Source of the DNA: Sphingobacterium endophyticum
GTDB lineage: Bacteria > Bacteroidota > Bacteroidia > Sphingobacteriales > Sphingobacteriaceae
Length of the DNA: 64,000 bases
Direction of reading: 5' to 3'
NCBI RefSeq assembly: GCF_009733535.1
Contig: NZ_SMMI01000015.1
Span: forward strand, 38,062-102,061
The notes under the pieces were generated by a model. It did not search any database, was not told the origin of the DNA, and worked only from the letters and a program-made list of their open reading frames with translations. Each line of letters starts with the position of its first letter. The stretch's first letter is position 1. A program made the translations under genes and the position numbers. Below are positions 42,614 through 51,530 of the stretch, piece after piece.

Positions 42614-45343
42614 ATGAATTGTATTAAGAAAGTATTTTCAATCGTGGTTCTATGTTTCGGCATCCTAATGACATATGCTCAACAGGCACCATTTGGAGTA
42701 AAAGGAACGGTAGTTGATGTAGAATCTTACCAACCTTTGGCAGGTGTTACAGTAACAATTGCAAACTCTCAGTTGGGTACAACAACAAATGATAAGGGAG
42801 AATTCTACATTCCTTTGCCAAGCGATAAATCTTCAGAATATCTTATCCGTGCCGCTTTAATGGGGTACGATGCACAAGAATTAAACTTCACTTTACAAAC
42901 GAACGATACGGAATTTGTTTCCTTCGCCTTAAAAAATGCTGATGCAGTGATCGAAGAAGTTGTAGTTACAAGACGTCGCGAAAAATTCGGAGAACTAGCA
43001 TTATTGGAAGAAAGAAAGAAATCTAACTTGATGGTGGAATCCATTGGTGCTCAGGAACTTTCAAGAAAAGGTGTCAGTGATGCACAGGCAGCTTTAACTA
43101 AAATGGCTGGCGTAGCAAAGCAAGATGGGGTGAAGAATATTCTTGTACGCGGTTTGGGCGACCGTTACAATTCAACATCTCTAAATGGATTGCCATTACC
43201 TTCGGAAGATCCTCTCTATAAAAATATCTCTTTAGATTTCTTCGGTTCTGATATCATTCAGAGTATCAATGTCAACAAAACGTTCAACCCATTTATCTCA
43301 GGTGACGTTGCTGGTGCAAATGTTGATATCTTCACAAAAGAAGCAACAGCAAATAGTTTAGAAGTTGCCGTTTCAGGTGGTGTCAACACACAGACAGTAG
43401 GAAAGGATAATTTTAAAAGAATCGATGGAACAAATTGGTTCGGAACTTTACCTGCTGGTTCTAAAGCAGGGATCTCGGATTTAAACAGTTATGATTTTAA
43501 AAATAACTGGAACCCTAACAATCAAAAAAATCTATTCAATTCTAGCTTCAGAGTCTTAGGAAATCGCCGATTTATGGTTTCCAACAACCCTCTGAGTGTA
43601 TTCTTTGTTGCATCAATGGATAGCAAATACCGTTATGCTGATGGTAAGGTTAGATCAACATCAGATGCAGGAACTATGCTATCTGACCGTGATTTCGTAG
43701 AAAATGAATATCACGTCTCCAAAACTGCAATGTTGAATCTAAGATATGGATGGGCAAATAGCAATGTAAGCTTTAACTCACTTTATATCCAAGATCAAGT
43801 TCAACGTTTGACTGAATTGGAAGGTATGAATTTCCCTGAACAAACAGGAGATCTTGAGTTTTCTAGAAGACAGCAGGTAAATGACAACCATATTTTTGTG
43901 AATCAATTGTTGTCAAAATTAACCTTGAATGATAATTGGACTGCGGATTTAGGAGTTGGATTTAACTATGTAATCGGTAATGAGCCAGATCGCAGAACAA
44001 ACAGCTTCTTAATCAGAAATAATGTTCTTCAATACCCAATGAATAGTCCAAATGAAAATCAAAGATACTATTCAGATATTACTGAAAAAGGATTAGTTGC
44101 CAAAGCAATTTTGACTTATAAATTCCAAAATGAAAATAATCTAGATCGTAGAATTGATTTTGGATATAATGGAAATATCTTGCAAAGAGACTTTAATGCC
44201 TATTTCTTCAATCACAGGATTCTAAATATTAATTCTACAGTTACCAAGGATAATGTTGATGAAATCTTTAATAACAATACATTAGGACAAGATTTTCGTT
44301 TAGAAACATTAAGAGGTGGTTCTAATCCTTTCTTGCCTAATTATTATGTTGGGAAGAAAAGAATTCATAGTGCAATTGCAAACGGTACTTACCAATTTAA
44401 TGATGCTTTTACAGCAGTGTTAGGTTTAAGAGTAGATAATGTCCTTCAATCCATTGCATATGATGGAAACCTTCCTGATCCTACGGGTAAAAACTATGCA
44501 GAGATCAAGAAAAACTATTTCTTACCTAGCTTGAACTTAAAGTACGCTTTGAACGAAAAAATGTTATTAAGAGCGTCCGGAAGTCAAACCTATACCTTGC
44601 CTCAATTTATTGAAATCGCCCCAATGCGCTATGCGGATGTCAATGCCTATATCGAAGGGAATCCATTCCTAATACCTGCAAAATCAATTAATGCAGATGT
44701 TAAGTGGGAATTATATCCAACCCAAAGTGAATTATTCTCTGTTGGTTTATTCTATAAGCTAATCGATAATCCAATTGCCCGTGTTAATTCGAACTCTGCA
44801 GGTAATACACTTACCTATGTCAATGTAGGTTCTGAAGCAACTGTATTCGGTGCTGAGGTAGAAGTTAAGAAAGATTTATTACGTTCTGCATCGGCATATG
44901 GTGAAAATGTTTTATCTGCTGGATTGAATGTATCCTACCTGTTTTCGGATCAAAAATTACAATCACAGATTGCTCAATTCAAGAATACTAATGACAAAAT
45001 GGAAGGTGCTTCACCATTGTTAGTAAATGCAGATCTGACCTACAAATTAGCATTCAATAACTTCGATTTAATGCCAACAGTAATATTCAATTACTTCTCT
45101 GATAGAATTTACTCATTGGGAACAGCCGGTTACAATAATATTATTGAAAAAGGTATTCCACGCTTAGATTTTGTTACGCAAGCAAACATCAATAAGAAGT
45201 GGGGAGTGAATTTAAAAGCAGAGAATATCTTAAACCCATCGAGAGAATTGTTCATGAATTTTGATAATGGAGCTCCTAAAGTCATTATGGAACAATTTAA
45301 ACGTGGAGTTGATTTAAGTTTAGGTGTATCTTATAAGTTTTAA
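42614..45343 (+). CDS. TonB-dependent outer membrane receptor with CarboxypepD-reg domain
   Basis: A 909-residue TonB-dependent transporter, not of the SusC subfamily. Seen: signal peptide (about 1-22, cleavage after TYAQ), CarboxypepD-reg domain (about 28-110, GTVVDVESYQPLAGVTVTIAN), the junction IEEVVVTRRREKFGELALLEERKKSN, plug with GVKNILVRGLGDRYNSTSLNG and LPSEDPLYKNISLDFFGSD, and a barrel ending in LSLGVSYKF. The RGLGDRYNS type of plug is shared by receptors that travel with a dedicated lipoprotein. The next gene, 70 bp downstream, encodes a predicted surface lipoprotein, so the two probably act together. Substrate unknown. Confidence 0.93.
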   Translation: MNCIKKVFSIVVLCFGILMTYAQQAPFGVKGTVVDVESYQPLAGVTVTIANSQLGTTTNDKGEFYIPLPSDKSSEYLIRAALMGYDAQELNFTLQTNDTEFVSFALKNADAVIEEVVVTRRREKFGELALLEERKKSNLMVESIGAQELSRKGVSDAQAALTKMAGVAKQDGVKNILVRGLGDRYNSTSLNGLPLPSEDPLYKNISLDFFGSDIIQSINVNKTFNPFISGDVAGANVDIFTKEATANSLEVAVSGGVNTQTVGKDNFKRIDGTNWFGTLPAGSKAGISDLNSYDFKNNWNPNNQKNLFNSSFRVLGNRRFMVSNNPLSVFFVASMDSKYRYADGKVRSTSDAGTMLSDRDFVENEYHVSKTAMLNLRYGWANSNVSFNSLYIQDQVQRLTELEGMNFPEQTGDLEFSRRQQVNDNHIFVNQLLSKLTLNDNWTADLGVGFNYVIGNEPDRRTNSFLIRNNVLQYPMNSPNENQRYYSDITEKGLVAKAILTYKFQNENNLDRRIDFGYNGNILQRDFNAYFFNHRILNINSTVTKDNVDEIFNNNTLGQDFRLETLRGGSNPFLPNYYVGKKRIHSAIANGTYQFNDAFTAVLGLRVDNVLQSIAYDGNLPDPTGKNYAEIKKNYFLPSLNLKYALNEKMLLRASGSQTYTLPQFIEIAPMRYADVNAYIEGNPFLIPAKSINADVKWELYPTQSELFSVGLFYKLIDNPIARVNSNSAGNTLTYVNVGSEATVFGAEVEVKKDLLRSASAYGENVLSAGLNVSYLFSDQKLQSQIAQFKNTNDKMEGASPLLVNADLTYKLAFNNFDLMPTVIFNYFSDRIYSLGTAGYNNIIEKGIPRLDFVTQANINKKWGVNLKAENILNPSRELFMNFDNGAPKVIMEQFKRGVDLSLGVSYKF

Positions 45344-45413
45344 CAATAAATTAATAAATAACTAACATAAAGGTTAATTGGTAACGGTTTCTTTGTGTAG
45401 AAATTAAAAGATT

Positions 45414-46574
45414 ATGAAGACAAAATTATTTTCAATTTTAGCAGCAAGTGCACTAGCATTCGCATCATGTACAGACAATGACACTCCAGCTCCAACACCT
45501 CCTAAGGATGCTGAATTATCTGGAGATATTACAAAAGACATGACTTTAGATGCTAACGTAACATACACTATGTCTAAAGCAGTTTTTGTAAAGAGCGGTG
45601 CTACATTAACTATTCCTGCTGGAACTGTAATTAAAGCAGCTGATAGCGGTACTTCCATTTTCTTATTGGTAGAAAAAGGTGGTAAAATTATGGCTGACGG
45701 TACAGCAGCAAAACCAATTGTATTCACTTCGGCTTCTGCTACTCCTAAATCAGGTGACTGGGGCGGTGTTTTAATCAATGGTAGTGCTCCTCTTTCTCAT
45801 GAGGCAGGTAAAACTAGCGATTGGGGTACTGAAATCAGCTCAAACATCAGATATGGTGGTGAAACTGCAAACGATAACTCAGGTGTCCTAAACTACGTGA
45901 AAATCGAATATACAGGTGCTCGTATCGACGGTGCTAAAGAACATAATGGTCTTACTTTGAACGGGGTGGGTAATGGAACAAAAATTAGCAATATTTATTT
46001 GAACCATGGTGCTGATGATGCTATCGAATTCTTCGGAGGTTCTGTAAATGCTTCTAATATCTTGGTTGTGAATGCTGATGACGATATGTTTGATTTTACT
46101 CAAGGTTACAATGGAACTTTAACCAATGTTTATGGAATCAGAGAAGCAAATTATCAAACGGTAACTTCTGATCCTCGTGGTATCGAAGCTGATGGTAACT
46201 TAGATGGTAAAAACGAAAACTATGTAAACCAATCTAACTTTACAATCAATGGAATTACCATCATTAATAATGCTGCAGACATCAATGGTTCGAAAGTAAC
46301 ACAAATGATGACAGAGGTAATGAAAATCAGAAGAAAAGCGAAAGCAACTATTACCAACGCATACATTAAGTTCGGTGGTGCCGCTGTACCTACTGCATTT
46401 ATTGATATGGATGATGCTGGTGATGCTTCATCTTCTATTACCTATACAGTTGATCCTGCAAACGGCTTAGATAAAATTGCAAACAAAAACAAAGTTGGTG
46501 CAACCTTAAAGGCTGAAGCTGGAAACAAAGGTGCGGATGTATCTGCATTTACTTGGACTGGTTACAAATTCTAA
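45414..46574 (+). CDS. Predicted surface lipoprotein with right-handed beta-helix features
   Basis: A 386-residue lipoprotein (lipobox FASC, Cys19) followed by a Pro/Thr/Asp linker. From about residue 60 on there are short repeated strands separated by Gly/Asn/Asp turns (for example LTLNGVGNGTKISNIYLNHG and ASNILVVNADDDMF), the look of a parallel beta-helix. Acidic clusters such as NADDDMFDF and DMDDAGD could bind Ca2+. No catalytic motif is recognised. It probably receives a ligand on the cell surface and hands it to the preceding TonB receptor. Homologues in databases are sometimes given unrelated names, so this call is by structure-like pattern only. Confidence 0.75.
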   Translation: MKTKLFSILAASALAFASCTDNDTPAPTPPKDAELSGDITKDMTLDANVTYTMSKAVFVKSGATLTIPAGTVIKAADSGTSIFLLVEKGGKIMADGTAAKPIVFTSASATPKSGDWGGVLINGSAPLSHEAGKTSDWGTEISSNIRYGGETANDNSGVLNYVKIEYTGARIDGAKEHNGLTLNGVGNGTKISNIYLNHGADDAIEFFGGSVNASNILVVNADDDMFDFTQGYNGTLTNVYGIREANYQTVTSDPRGIEADGNLDGKNENYVNQSNFTINGITIINNAADINGSKVTQMMTEVMKIRRKAKATITNAYIKFGGAAVPTAFIDMDDAGDASSSITYTVDPANGLDKIANKNKVGATLKAEAGNKGADVSAFTWTGYKF

Positions 46575-46603
46575 GAATAGTATTAAATAGTTTATCAAAT
46601 ATC

Positions 46604-46633
46604 AAGGACTGCCAACTCTGGCGGTCCTTTTTT
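46604..46633 (+). terminator. Terminator after the TonB receptor/lipoprotein pair
   Basis: AAGGACTGCC (46604-46613) pairs with GGCGGTCCTT (46620-46629), one wobble, 6-nt loop, then T run. Confidence 0.85.
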
Positions 46634-46714
46634 CATGTCCACAAATAATTCAGATCCTTCAATTAACTAGGTAATAATATTTATTCCTGAGCTTGTAACT
46701 TCATTCTAAATGAA

Positions 46715-46745
46715 AAAATCCTGAGGCGGGGAGCCTCAGGATTTT
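46715..46745. terminator. Second strong hairpin, 85 bp beyond the first
   Basis: Perfect 13-bp stem AAAATCCTGAGGC (46715-46727) with GCCTCAGGATTTT (46733-46745), 5-nt loop. There is no gene between it and the preceding terminator, so its purpose is unclear; it could serve the minus strand or be the leftover of a lost gene. Confidence 0.75.
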
Positions 46746-46772
46746 CTAACTAACCAATTATTAACCTAAATT

Positions 46773-46871
46773 ATGAAATTTTTACTCTTTTTAATTTTAC
46801 TCTGTTTGTATTATAATAACGCAAAGTATATGCCGATTGTATATCGGACTATTCATATTAACATCTTTTAA
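46773..46871 (+). other. 32-codon ORF resembling the start of a susC gene, possible gene relic
   Basis: The region 46746-46943 has no gene of usual size. It does hold an ATG at 46773 with a 32-codon ORF, MKFLLFLILLCLYYNNAK onward, which reads like a signal peptide. The bases before it (ctaactaaccaattattaac, then cctaaatt) resemble the conserved leader before susC-like genes in Sphingobacteriaceae. The frame stops at 46871. It may be the 5' stub of a lost transporter gene or a small hydrophobic peptide. The rest of the spacer holds only an imperfect hairpin (46898-46942). Confidence 0.3.
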
Positions 46872-46897
46872 CAATTAAAGGGAAAAATTGGAAAGAA

Positions 46898-46942
46898 GGT
46901 CTGACCAAGAGCTATAGTTGATCTTATAACTTTGGTCCGACC
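46898..46942 (-). terminator. Possible terminator of the nucleoside permease gene
   Basis: GGTCTGACCAA (46898-46908) pairs with TTGGTCCGACC (46932-46942) with one mismatch and a long loop, immediately after the minus-strand stop codon; only a weak T-rich tail follows. Confidence 0.45.
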
Positions 46943-46943
46943 A

Positions 46944-48320
46944 TTAATGTTTTATTTCGGTATGAGAGGCAACCTCATGCTTATGTCTAAATAAAATGGC
47001 AAATAAAATTGCAATAACCAAGGTATATAGTGCAAATGCAATCCAGATCTGATGCCAATCCTTTAATTGGATGGCCTGGTCAAAGATGCCATTGTTGACC
47101 GTTACTCCTCTGCCAGCAATGAATGCCTGTAGGCTTGCATTATCAGGTGTTGAATCCAAAAATTGAGCTAATGTATTACTGTCACTAAAGGATAAGGTAT
47201 AAAACCTATCAATAATCCATCCTGAAACCCAGGAACCAAAGACCGCCCCAAAACCATTGGTCATCATCATAAAGAGACCTTGCGCGGATGACCTTATCTT
47301 ATTATTCGTGTTGGATTCAACAAACAAGGAACCTGAGATATTGAAAAAATCAAAGGCCATACCATATACGATACAGGATAGGATAATCATCCATAAGCCC
47401 GAAGATGGGTTCCCATACGCAAATAACCCGAATCGCAATACCCAAGCTACCATAGCGATTAACATCACCTGTTTAATTCCGAATCGTTTTAAAAAGAAAG
47501 GTATTGCTAGAATAAATAACGTTTCCGAAATCTGCGAGATCGACATGATGATCGTAGAATATTTTACCACGAAGGAGTCTACATATTTTGGAAAGAATTT
47601 AAATTCATCCAAAAATACATCTCCATAGGCATTTGTTAATTGTAGTGCAGCACCCAAAAACATGGAGAACACAAAAAACATTGCCATTTTAAAGTTTCCG
47701 AACAGTTTGAAAGCTTCCAATCCTAAAAGCTGAGCTAAACTTGAATTTTCTTTTATATGCCTTTGTGGAGGGCATTTGGGCAAATAAATCATGGAATACA
47801 ATCCCAGAAGAATTGAACCTCCGGCAGCAATATAAAATTGTCCTTCGGTTGCTTTGTTCCCGCTTAGATTGGTCATCCACATCGCCGCAATAAAACCTAC
47901 AGTACCCCAAACCCGAATAGGAGGAAAGGATTTGATCAGATCATAATTCCCTTGATTCAGTGCCGTATAAGCTATCGAATTGGATAAGGCCAAGGTCGGC
48001 ATGTAGCAGCACATGCTTAATAGCATAACCGTAAAGAATGAACCTGGATCTTGAACTTGAGCCAGATAGATTAAAAAGCCAGCATAAAGTAAGTGTAAGG
48101 TTGCATATAGTTTTTCTGCATTGACCCAGCGGTCAGCTAAAATACCCATAAGGGTGGGCATAAATAGTGATGCAATGCCCATGGTTGAGAATATGGCCCC
48201 AAATTCGGTGCCGCCCCAATTCTTAGTCCCAAACCAATAGTTTGCAATTGTAATCAACCATGCTCCCCAAACGAAAAATTGGAGGAAGTTCATGATCGTT
48301 AACCTCAGTTTAATAGACAT
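46944..48320 (-). CDS. Nucleoside:H+ symporter of the NupG/XapB family (MFS)
   Basis: A 458-residue, about twelve-helix permease that should import nucleosides with protons. Seen: the family N-terminus MNFLQFFVWGAWLITIANY, GIASLFMPTLMGILADRW, and PPIRVWGTVGFIAAMW, all typical of the Nuc_H_symport family. A loop with CPPQRHIKE marks the centre between six-helix halves. Bacteroidota often hold several copies near nucleoside or sugar hydrolase genes; here the upstream neighbour is the bifunctional nuclease gene 34 bp away on the same strand, so a nucleic-acid-related use is possible but not shown. Confidence 0.88.
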   Translation of the reverse strand: MSIKLRLTIMNFLQFFVWGAWLITIANYWFGTKNWGGTEFGAIFSTMGIASLFMPTLMGILADRWVNAEKLYATLHLLYAGFLIYLAQVQDPGSFFTVMLLSMCCYMPTLALSNSIAYTALNQGNYDLIKSFPPIRVWGTVGFIAAMWMTNLSGNKATEGQFYIAAGGSILLGLYSMIYLPKCPPQRHIKENSSLAQLLGLEAFKLFGNFKMAMFFVFSMFLGAALQLTNAYGDVFLDEFKFFPKYVDSFVVKYSTIIMSISQISETLFILAIPFFLKRFGIKQVMLIAMVAWVLRFGLFAYGNPSSGLWMIILSCIVYGMAFDFFNISGSLFVESNTNNKIRSSAQGLFMMMTNGFGAVFGSWVSGWIIDRFYTLSFSDSNTLAQFLDSTPDNASLQAFIAGRGVTVNNGIFDQAIQLKDWHQIWIAFALYTLVIAILFAILFRHKHEVASHTEIKH

Positions 48321-48354
48321 GATAATTTTGCTATTATGTTGTAGTGGGTAGAAA

Positions 48355-49005
48355 TTATGATTTTCGTTTTTCTATTTCATCCCTGATTTTGGCGGCTGTC
48401 TCGTATTGTTCATTCTCAATAGCCTTTTCAAGGGTGTTTTCAAGCTGTTCTAGCGTTAACGAAGCATAAGGTGATGGTTTGTTTTTCACAGGTTCTTTTT
48501 CTAAGGGCTCCTGTTGTTCTTTATCTTCCACTGAAGATTCTGTCTGCTTATAATTGCCCACGTTCTCAATGTTTTCTAAAAATGCAAAATCATTGCCTTC
48601 AATAACGATACCTGCTGTATTCATAATGAAGTCATAGGTATAGATTGGGCATTCAAATCGCACAGCTAAGGCCACAGCATCTGAAGTACGGGCATCTATT
48701 TCTGAAGTTTGTTCACCATCCGTGCAGATTAACTTCGCAAAGAAGATCCCATCTACCAAATTATAGATCAGTACTTCTTCCAGTTTAATTTTGAATGTTT
48801 CTGCAAAGGTTTTGAATAAATCATGCGTTAGTGGCCTACTAGGAGTCATTTTTTCAATTTCTACAGCAATGGATTGTGCTTCGAAACCACCAATGATTAC
48901 GGGCAATCTGCGGTTGCCGCCAACCTCTCCTAGAACTAATGCATATGCACCCGACTGGGTCTGGCTATATGATAGGCCTACTATATCTAACTTGATTTTC
49001 TTCAT
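48355..49005 (-). CDS. Bifunctional nuclease (DUF151) with C-terminal UVR motif
   Basis: A 216-residue protein. The first 140 residues are a DUF151 (BFN) domain with LVLGEVGGNRRLPVIIGGFEAQSIAVEIE, SRPLTHDLF and the DARTSDAVALAVR motif. After an acidic and Lys-rich linker (about 150-175) comes a UVR helix-hairpin, LEKAIENEQYETAAKIRDEIEKR, the same module that links UvrB and UvrC. The family is described as a DNase/RNase in plants; in Bacteroidota the biochemical role is open. Precedes the nucleoside permease gene with a 34-bp gap. Confidence 0.9.
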   Translation of the reverse strand: MKKIKLDIVGLSYSQTQSGAYALVLGEVGGNRRLPVIIGGFEAQSIAVEIEKMTPSRPLTHDLFKTFAETFKIKLEEVLIYNLVDGIFFAKLICTDGEQTSEIDARTSDAVALAVRFECPIYTYDFIMNTAGIVIEGNDFAFLENIENVGNYKQTESSVEDKEQQEPLEKEPVKNKPSPYASLTLEQLENTLEKAIENEQYETAAKIRDEIEKRKS

Positions 49006-49058
49006 TGATAACGCGTTAACGTGAATACAAAGATGGGAATATTCGCAGCAAAAAAAAA

Positions 49059-49088
49059 GTGACCTTGCGTTTTTTTAGGCAAGGCCAC
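49059..49088 (-). terminator. Terminator after etfBA
   Basis: GTGACCTTGC (49059-49068) pairs with GCAAGGCCAC (49079-49088), one mismatch. On the minus strand it is followed by a run of nine T. Confidence 0.8.
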
Positions 49089-49109
49089 TCGTTCATTGTT
49101 TAGTTATTC

Positions 49110-50084
49110 CTAGTTGTTTTTTATGTTTTTGATCGCTTGTGTCAACTTAGGGACGATTTCAAAGGCATCTCCAACAATTCCATAGTCCGCAACCTTAAAG
49201 AATGGTGCTTCAGGATCCTTGTTGATAACAACAATTGTTTTTGATGAACTTACCCCAGCTAAATGCTGAATTGCTCCCGAAATACCAATTGCGATATATA
49301 AATTCGGACTCACAACAATACCGGTTTGACCCACGTGTTCTGAATGGGGTCTCCATCCTGCGTCTGAAACTGGTTTTGAACATGCTGTCGCTGCTCCTAA
49401 AACTTCTGCCAATTCTTCAATCATTCCCCAGTTCTCAGGTCCTTTTAGACCGCGTCCTGCCGAAACAACAATTTCTGCCTCCGGAAGGGAAACCTTATCC
49501 GTAGCACGTACGATTTCCTTAACCATCACATTGAAATCCTGGTCTTGAATTGCAGGCGTGAAATCAACAATTTCAGCAGTACCGCCAACTTCCTTAACCT
49601 CAAATGCATTCGGATTCACCGCAATAACCTTTACCGATGAATTGATAACCTCCGTAGCAAATGCCTTGTTGGAGAATGCAGTCTTCTTTACTTCCATACT
49701 TTCACCATTGAACGTTGGAAGATTGATCGCGCCATCGGCAAATCCTGCATCTAATTTCGCCGCAACCCGTGGACCTAATCCTTTTCCACTGAACGAATTT
49801 GACAAAACAACAACTTTAGCATCCTCTTGCTTAGCTGCTGCCGCTATAATTGATGCATATGCCTTGTTGACAAAACTTTTTAACTTATCTTGATTGGCAT
49901 CCAATACTTTGGAAACGCCATATTTGCCCAATTTTTCCAATTCTGATTTATCCACGTTTCCAATGGATAATGCAGTAACCGTATCACCTAATTGGTCTGC
50001 AATTGCTTTCGCATAAGATGCTGCCTCAAATGCCGACTTCTTTAATGATCCGTCTGTGTTTTCTATATAAACTAAAATAGCCAT
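49110..50084 (-). CDS. etfA: Electron transfer flavoprotein, alpha subunit
   Basis: 324 residues. With EtfB it carries electrons from acyl-CoA dehydrogenases to ETF:quinone oxidoreductase. The FAD-binding C-terminal domain shows GRGLKGPENWGM, SKPVSDAGWRPHSEHVGQTG and PNLYIAIGISGAIQHLAG, the classical EtfA signature. The N-terminal half is the usual Rossmann-like domain starting MAILVYIENTDGSLKK. It lies 23 bp after etfB in a two-gene operon ending in a terminator. Confidence 0.96.
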   Translation of the reverse strand: MAILVYIENTDGSLKKSAFEAASYAKAIADQLGDTVTALSIGNVDKSELEKLGKYGVSKVLDANQDKLKSFVNKAYASIIAAAAKQEDAKVVVLSNSFSGKGLGPRVAAKLDAGFADGAINLPTFNGESMEVKKTAFSNKAFATEVINSSVKVIAVNPNAFEVKEVGGTAEIVDFTPAIQDQDFNVMVKEIVRATDKVSLPEAEIVVSAGRGLKGPENWGMIEELAEVLGAATACSKPVSDAGWRPHSEHVGQTGIVVSPNLYIAIGISGAIQHLAGVSSSKTIVVINKDPEAPFFKVADYGIVGDAFEIVPKLTQAIKNIKNN

Positions 50085-50107
50085 GATAATTTCTTAAGGA
50101 TAATGAA

Positions 50108-50839
50108 TTAAATAACTTTTGCTTCGCTGTGTAATAGTTGTACCAATTGGTCAACATCATCTACTAATTTCACAGCACTGCGAGGAGCCGGTGATTCGTA
50201 TCGTGAAATACTTGATAACTCCTTCACTTCAATAGGCTCAATGACCTGCAATGGCTTTGTCCTTGCGCCCATAATTCCACGCATATTTGGAATTTTAGGC
50301 TCTGCTACCCCTTCAGCAGTTCCTACGACAACTGGCAAGGAAACTGTTAATACTTCTTTCCCGCCTTCAATTTCCCGGTCTATCGTTGCTTCCGTTCCTT
50401 GGATATCTAGTTTCTTCGCTATAGAAACCGAAGGTAAACTCAATAACTCACCTAATAAGGCTGCTACTTGTGCACCGTTATAATCTATAGATTCACGCCC
50501 TGTTAAAATCAAATCAAAATTTTCACCTTTAGCATAGTTCGCAATTTGGTTTGCAACAAACCATGCATCCCTAGGTTGTGCATTTACTCGCACAGCATCA
50601 TCTGCGCCGATTGCCAATGCCTTACGGATCGTTGGTTCGGTGCTTGAGTCACCTACATTAATTACCGTTACGGTACCTTTGCCTCCCTCTGATAGTTCAA
50701 CCGCTTTGGATAATGCAATCTCATCATAAGGATTAATGATATATTGAATACCATTACTATTAAAAACTGTATTATCGTTGCTGAATGTTATTTTCGAAGT
50801 GGTGTCTGGGACATTACTTATACATACTAATATTCTCAT
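50108..50839 (-). CDS. etfB: Electron transfer flavoprotein, beta subunit
   Basis: 243 residues, AMP-binding partner of EtfA. Seen: MRILVCISNVPDTTSKITF, INPYDEIALSKAVEL, LILTGRESIDYNGAQV, and the EtfB recognition loop REIEGGKEVLTVSLPVVVG. This recognition loop inserts into the dehydrogenase partner and contains the conserved Leu. First gene of the operon, with a well-matched promoter upstream. Confidence 0.96.
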   Translation of the reverse strand: MRILVCISNVPDTTSKITFSNDNTVFNSNGIQYIINPYDEIALSKAVELSEGGKGTVTVINVGDSSTEPTIRKALAIGADDAVRVNAQPRDAWFVANQIANYAKGENFDLILTGRESIDYNGAQVAALLGELLSLPSVSIAKKLDIQGTEATIDREIEGGKEVLTVSLPVVVGTAEGVAEPKIPNMRGIMGARTKPLQVIEPIEVKELSSISRYESPAPRSAVKLVDDVDQLVQLLHSEAKVI

Positions 50840-50856
50840 AATTCTAACGTTTTACA

Positions 50857-50887
50857 CAAACCTACATTAATTAAGGAGCATTTCAAA
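50857..50887 (-). promoter_or_regulatory. Bacteroidota-type promoter of etfBA
   Basis: On the minus strand TTTG (50884-50887) and TAGGTTTG (50857-50864) are separated by exactly 19 bp, an excellent match to the -33/-7 consensus TTTG-N19-TAnnTTTG. The etfB start lies 17 bp downstream. Confidence 0.65.
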
Positions 50888-51058
50888 GTCTAAAACGCTG
50901 CTTATTGGGCCTCTCAAGAATATTTTAAAATTATTAAAAATTTAAAAATATCACGTTGTTTCTAAATAATATTAAATTACTGGTACTCAAAAACCTTTAT
51001 TATTTTTAAAATGTCAAAAAAATATCGTTTTTTCAAAAAGTCATGGATTTGTCATTTT

Positions 51059-51072
51059 CTATGCTAGCATAG
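51059..51072. promoter_or_regulatory. 14-bp perfect palindrome upstream of the TPR gene
   Basis: CTATGCTAGCATAG at 51059-51072, just after a TTTG (51048-51051) and before TATTTTAA (51073-51080). Its position in the likely promoter suggests a dimeric regulator site, though it may be chance. Confidence 0.35.
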
Positions 51073-51129
51073 TATTTTAATGTTCAAATGTGGTTAAAGA
51101 TGAATGCCGCTAAATCATTACTTTTGTTT

Positions 51130-51462
51130 ATGGAAACTCGATTAGAACAATTATTAAATTTCTTAAAGGATAGCCCCAAAGATCCATTCTTAAAATATGC
51201 CTTAACAATGGAATATTTAAAGCTTGGTCAAACAGTAGAAGCAAAGAAAGGTTTTGATGATTTGATCCAAAATGATCCCGATTATATCGGAACATACTAT
51301 CATTTTGGTAAATTCTTAGAATCTGAAGGGCAAAAGGAGCAAGCTATCGTAATTTATGAACAAGGAATTCAAATAGCTCAGCAAAAGAGAAATTTCCATG
51401 CCTTAGGTGAACTTAAAAATGCGTTGTTGATGGCGAATGGTTTACTTGATGAAGATGATTAG
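51130..51462 (+). CDS. Small tetratricopeptide repeat protein
   Basis: 110 residues from ATG 51130 (METRLEQLLNFLKDSPKDP); the upstream ATG at 51088 adds 14 residues of poor quality. It is helical throughout with about three TPR-type helix pairs, including LKYALTMEYLKLGQTVEAKKGFDDLI and FGKFLESEGQKEQAIVIYEQGI. TPRs bind partner proteins; none is identifiable. Cytosolic, no signal peptide. The NlpE-like gene follows after 68 bp. Confidence 0.8.
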   Translation: METRLEQLLNFLKDSPKDPFLKYALTMEYLKLGQTVEAKKGFDDLIQNDPDYIGTYYHFGKFLESEGQKEQAIVIYEQGIQIAQQKRNFHALGELKNALLMANGLLDEDD

Positions 51463-51530
51463 TGTTAAAATTTCATAAAATCCAAATTGTGGTATCTTTT
51501 TTGTTTTTTGAATAGCATATCATTAAAAGT

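Noticed and set aside
45404..45778. 124-codon minus-strand ORF
   Set aside because: Antisense shadow of the beta-helix lipoprotein gene.
47257..47628. 123-codon plus-strand ORF
   Set aside because: Antisense shadow of the nucleoside permease gene, with no domain.
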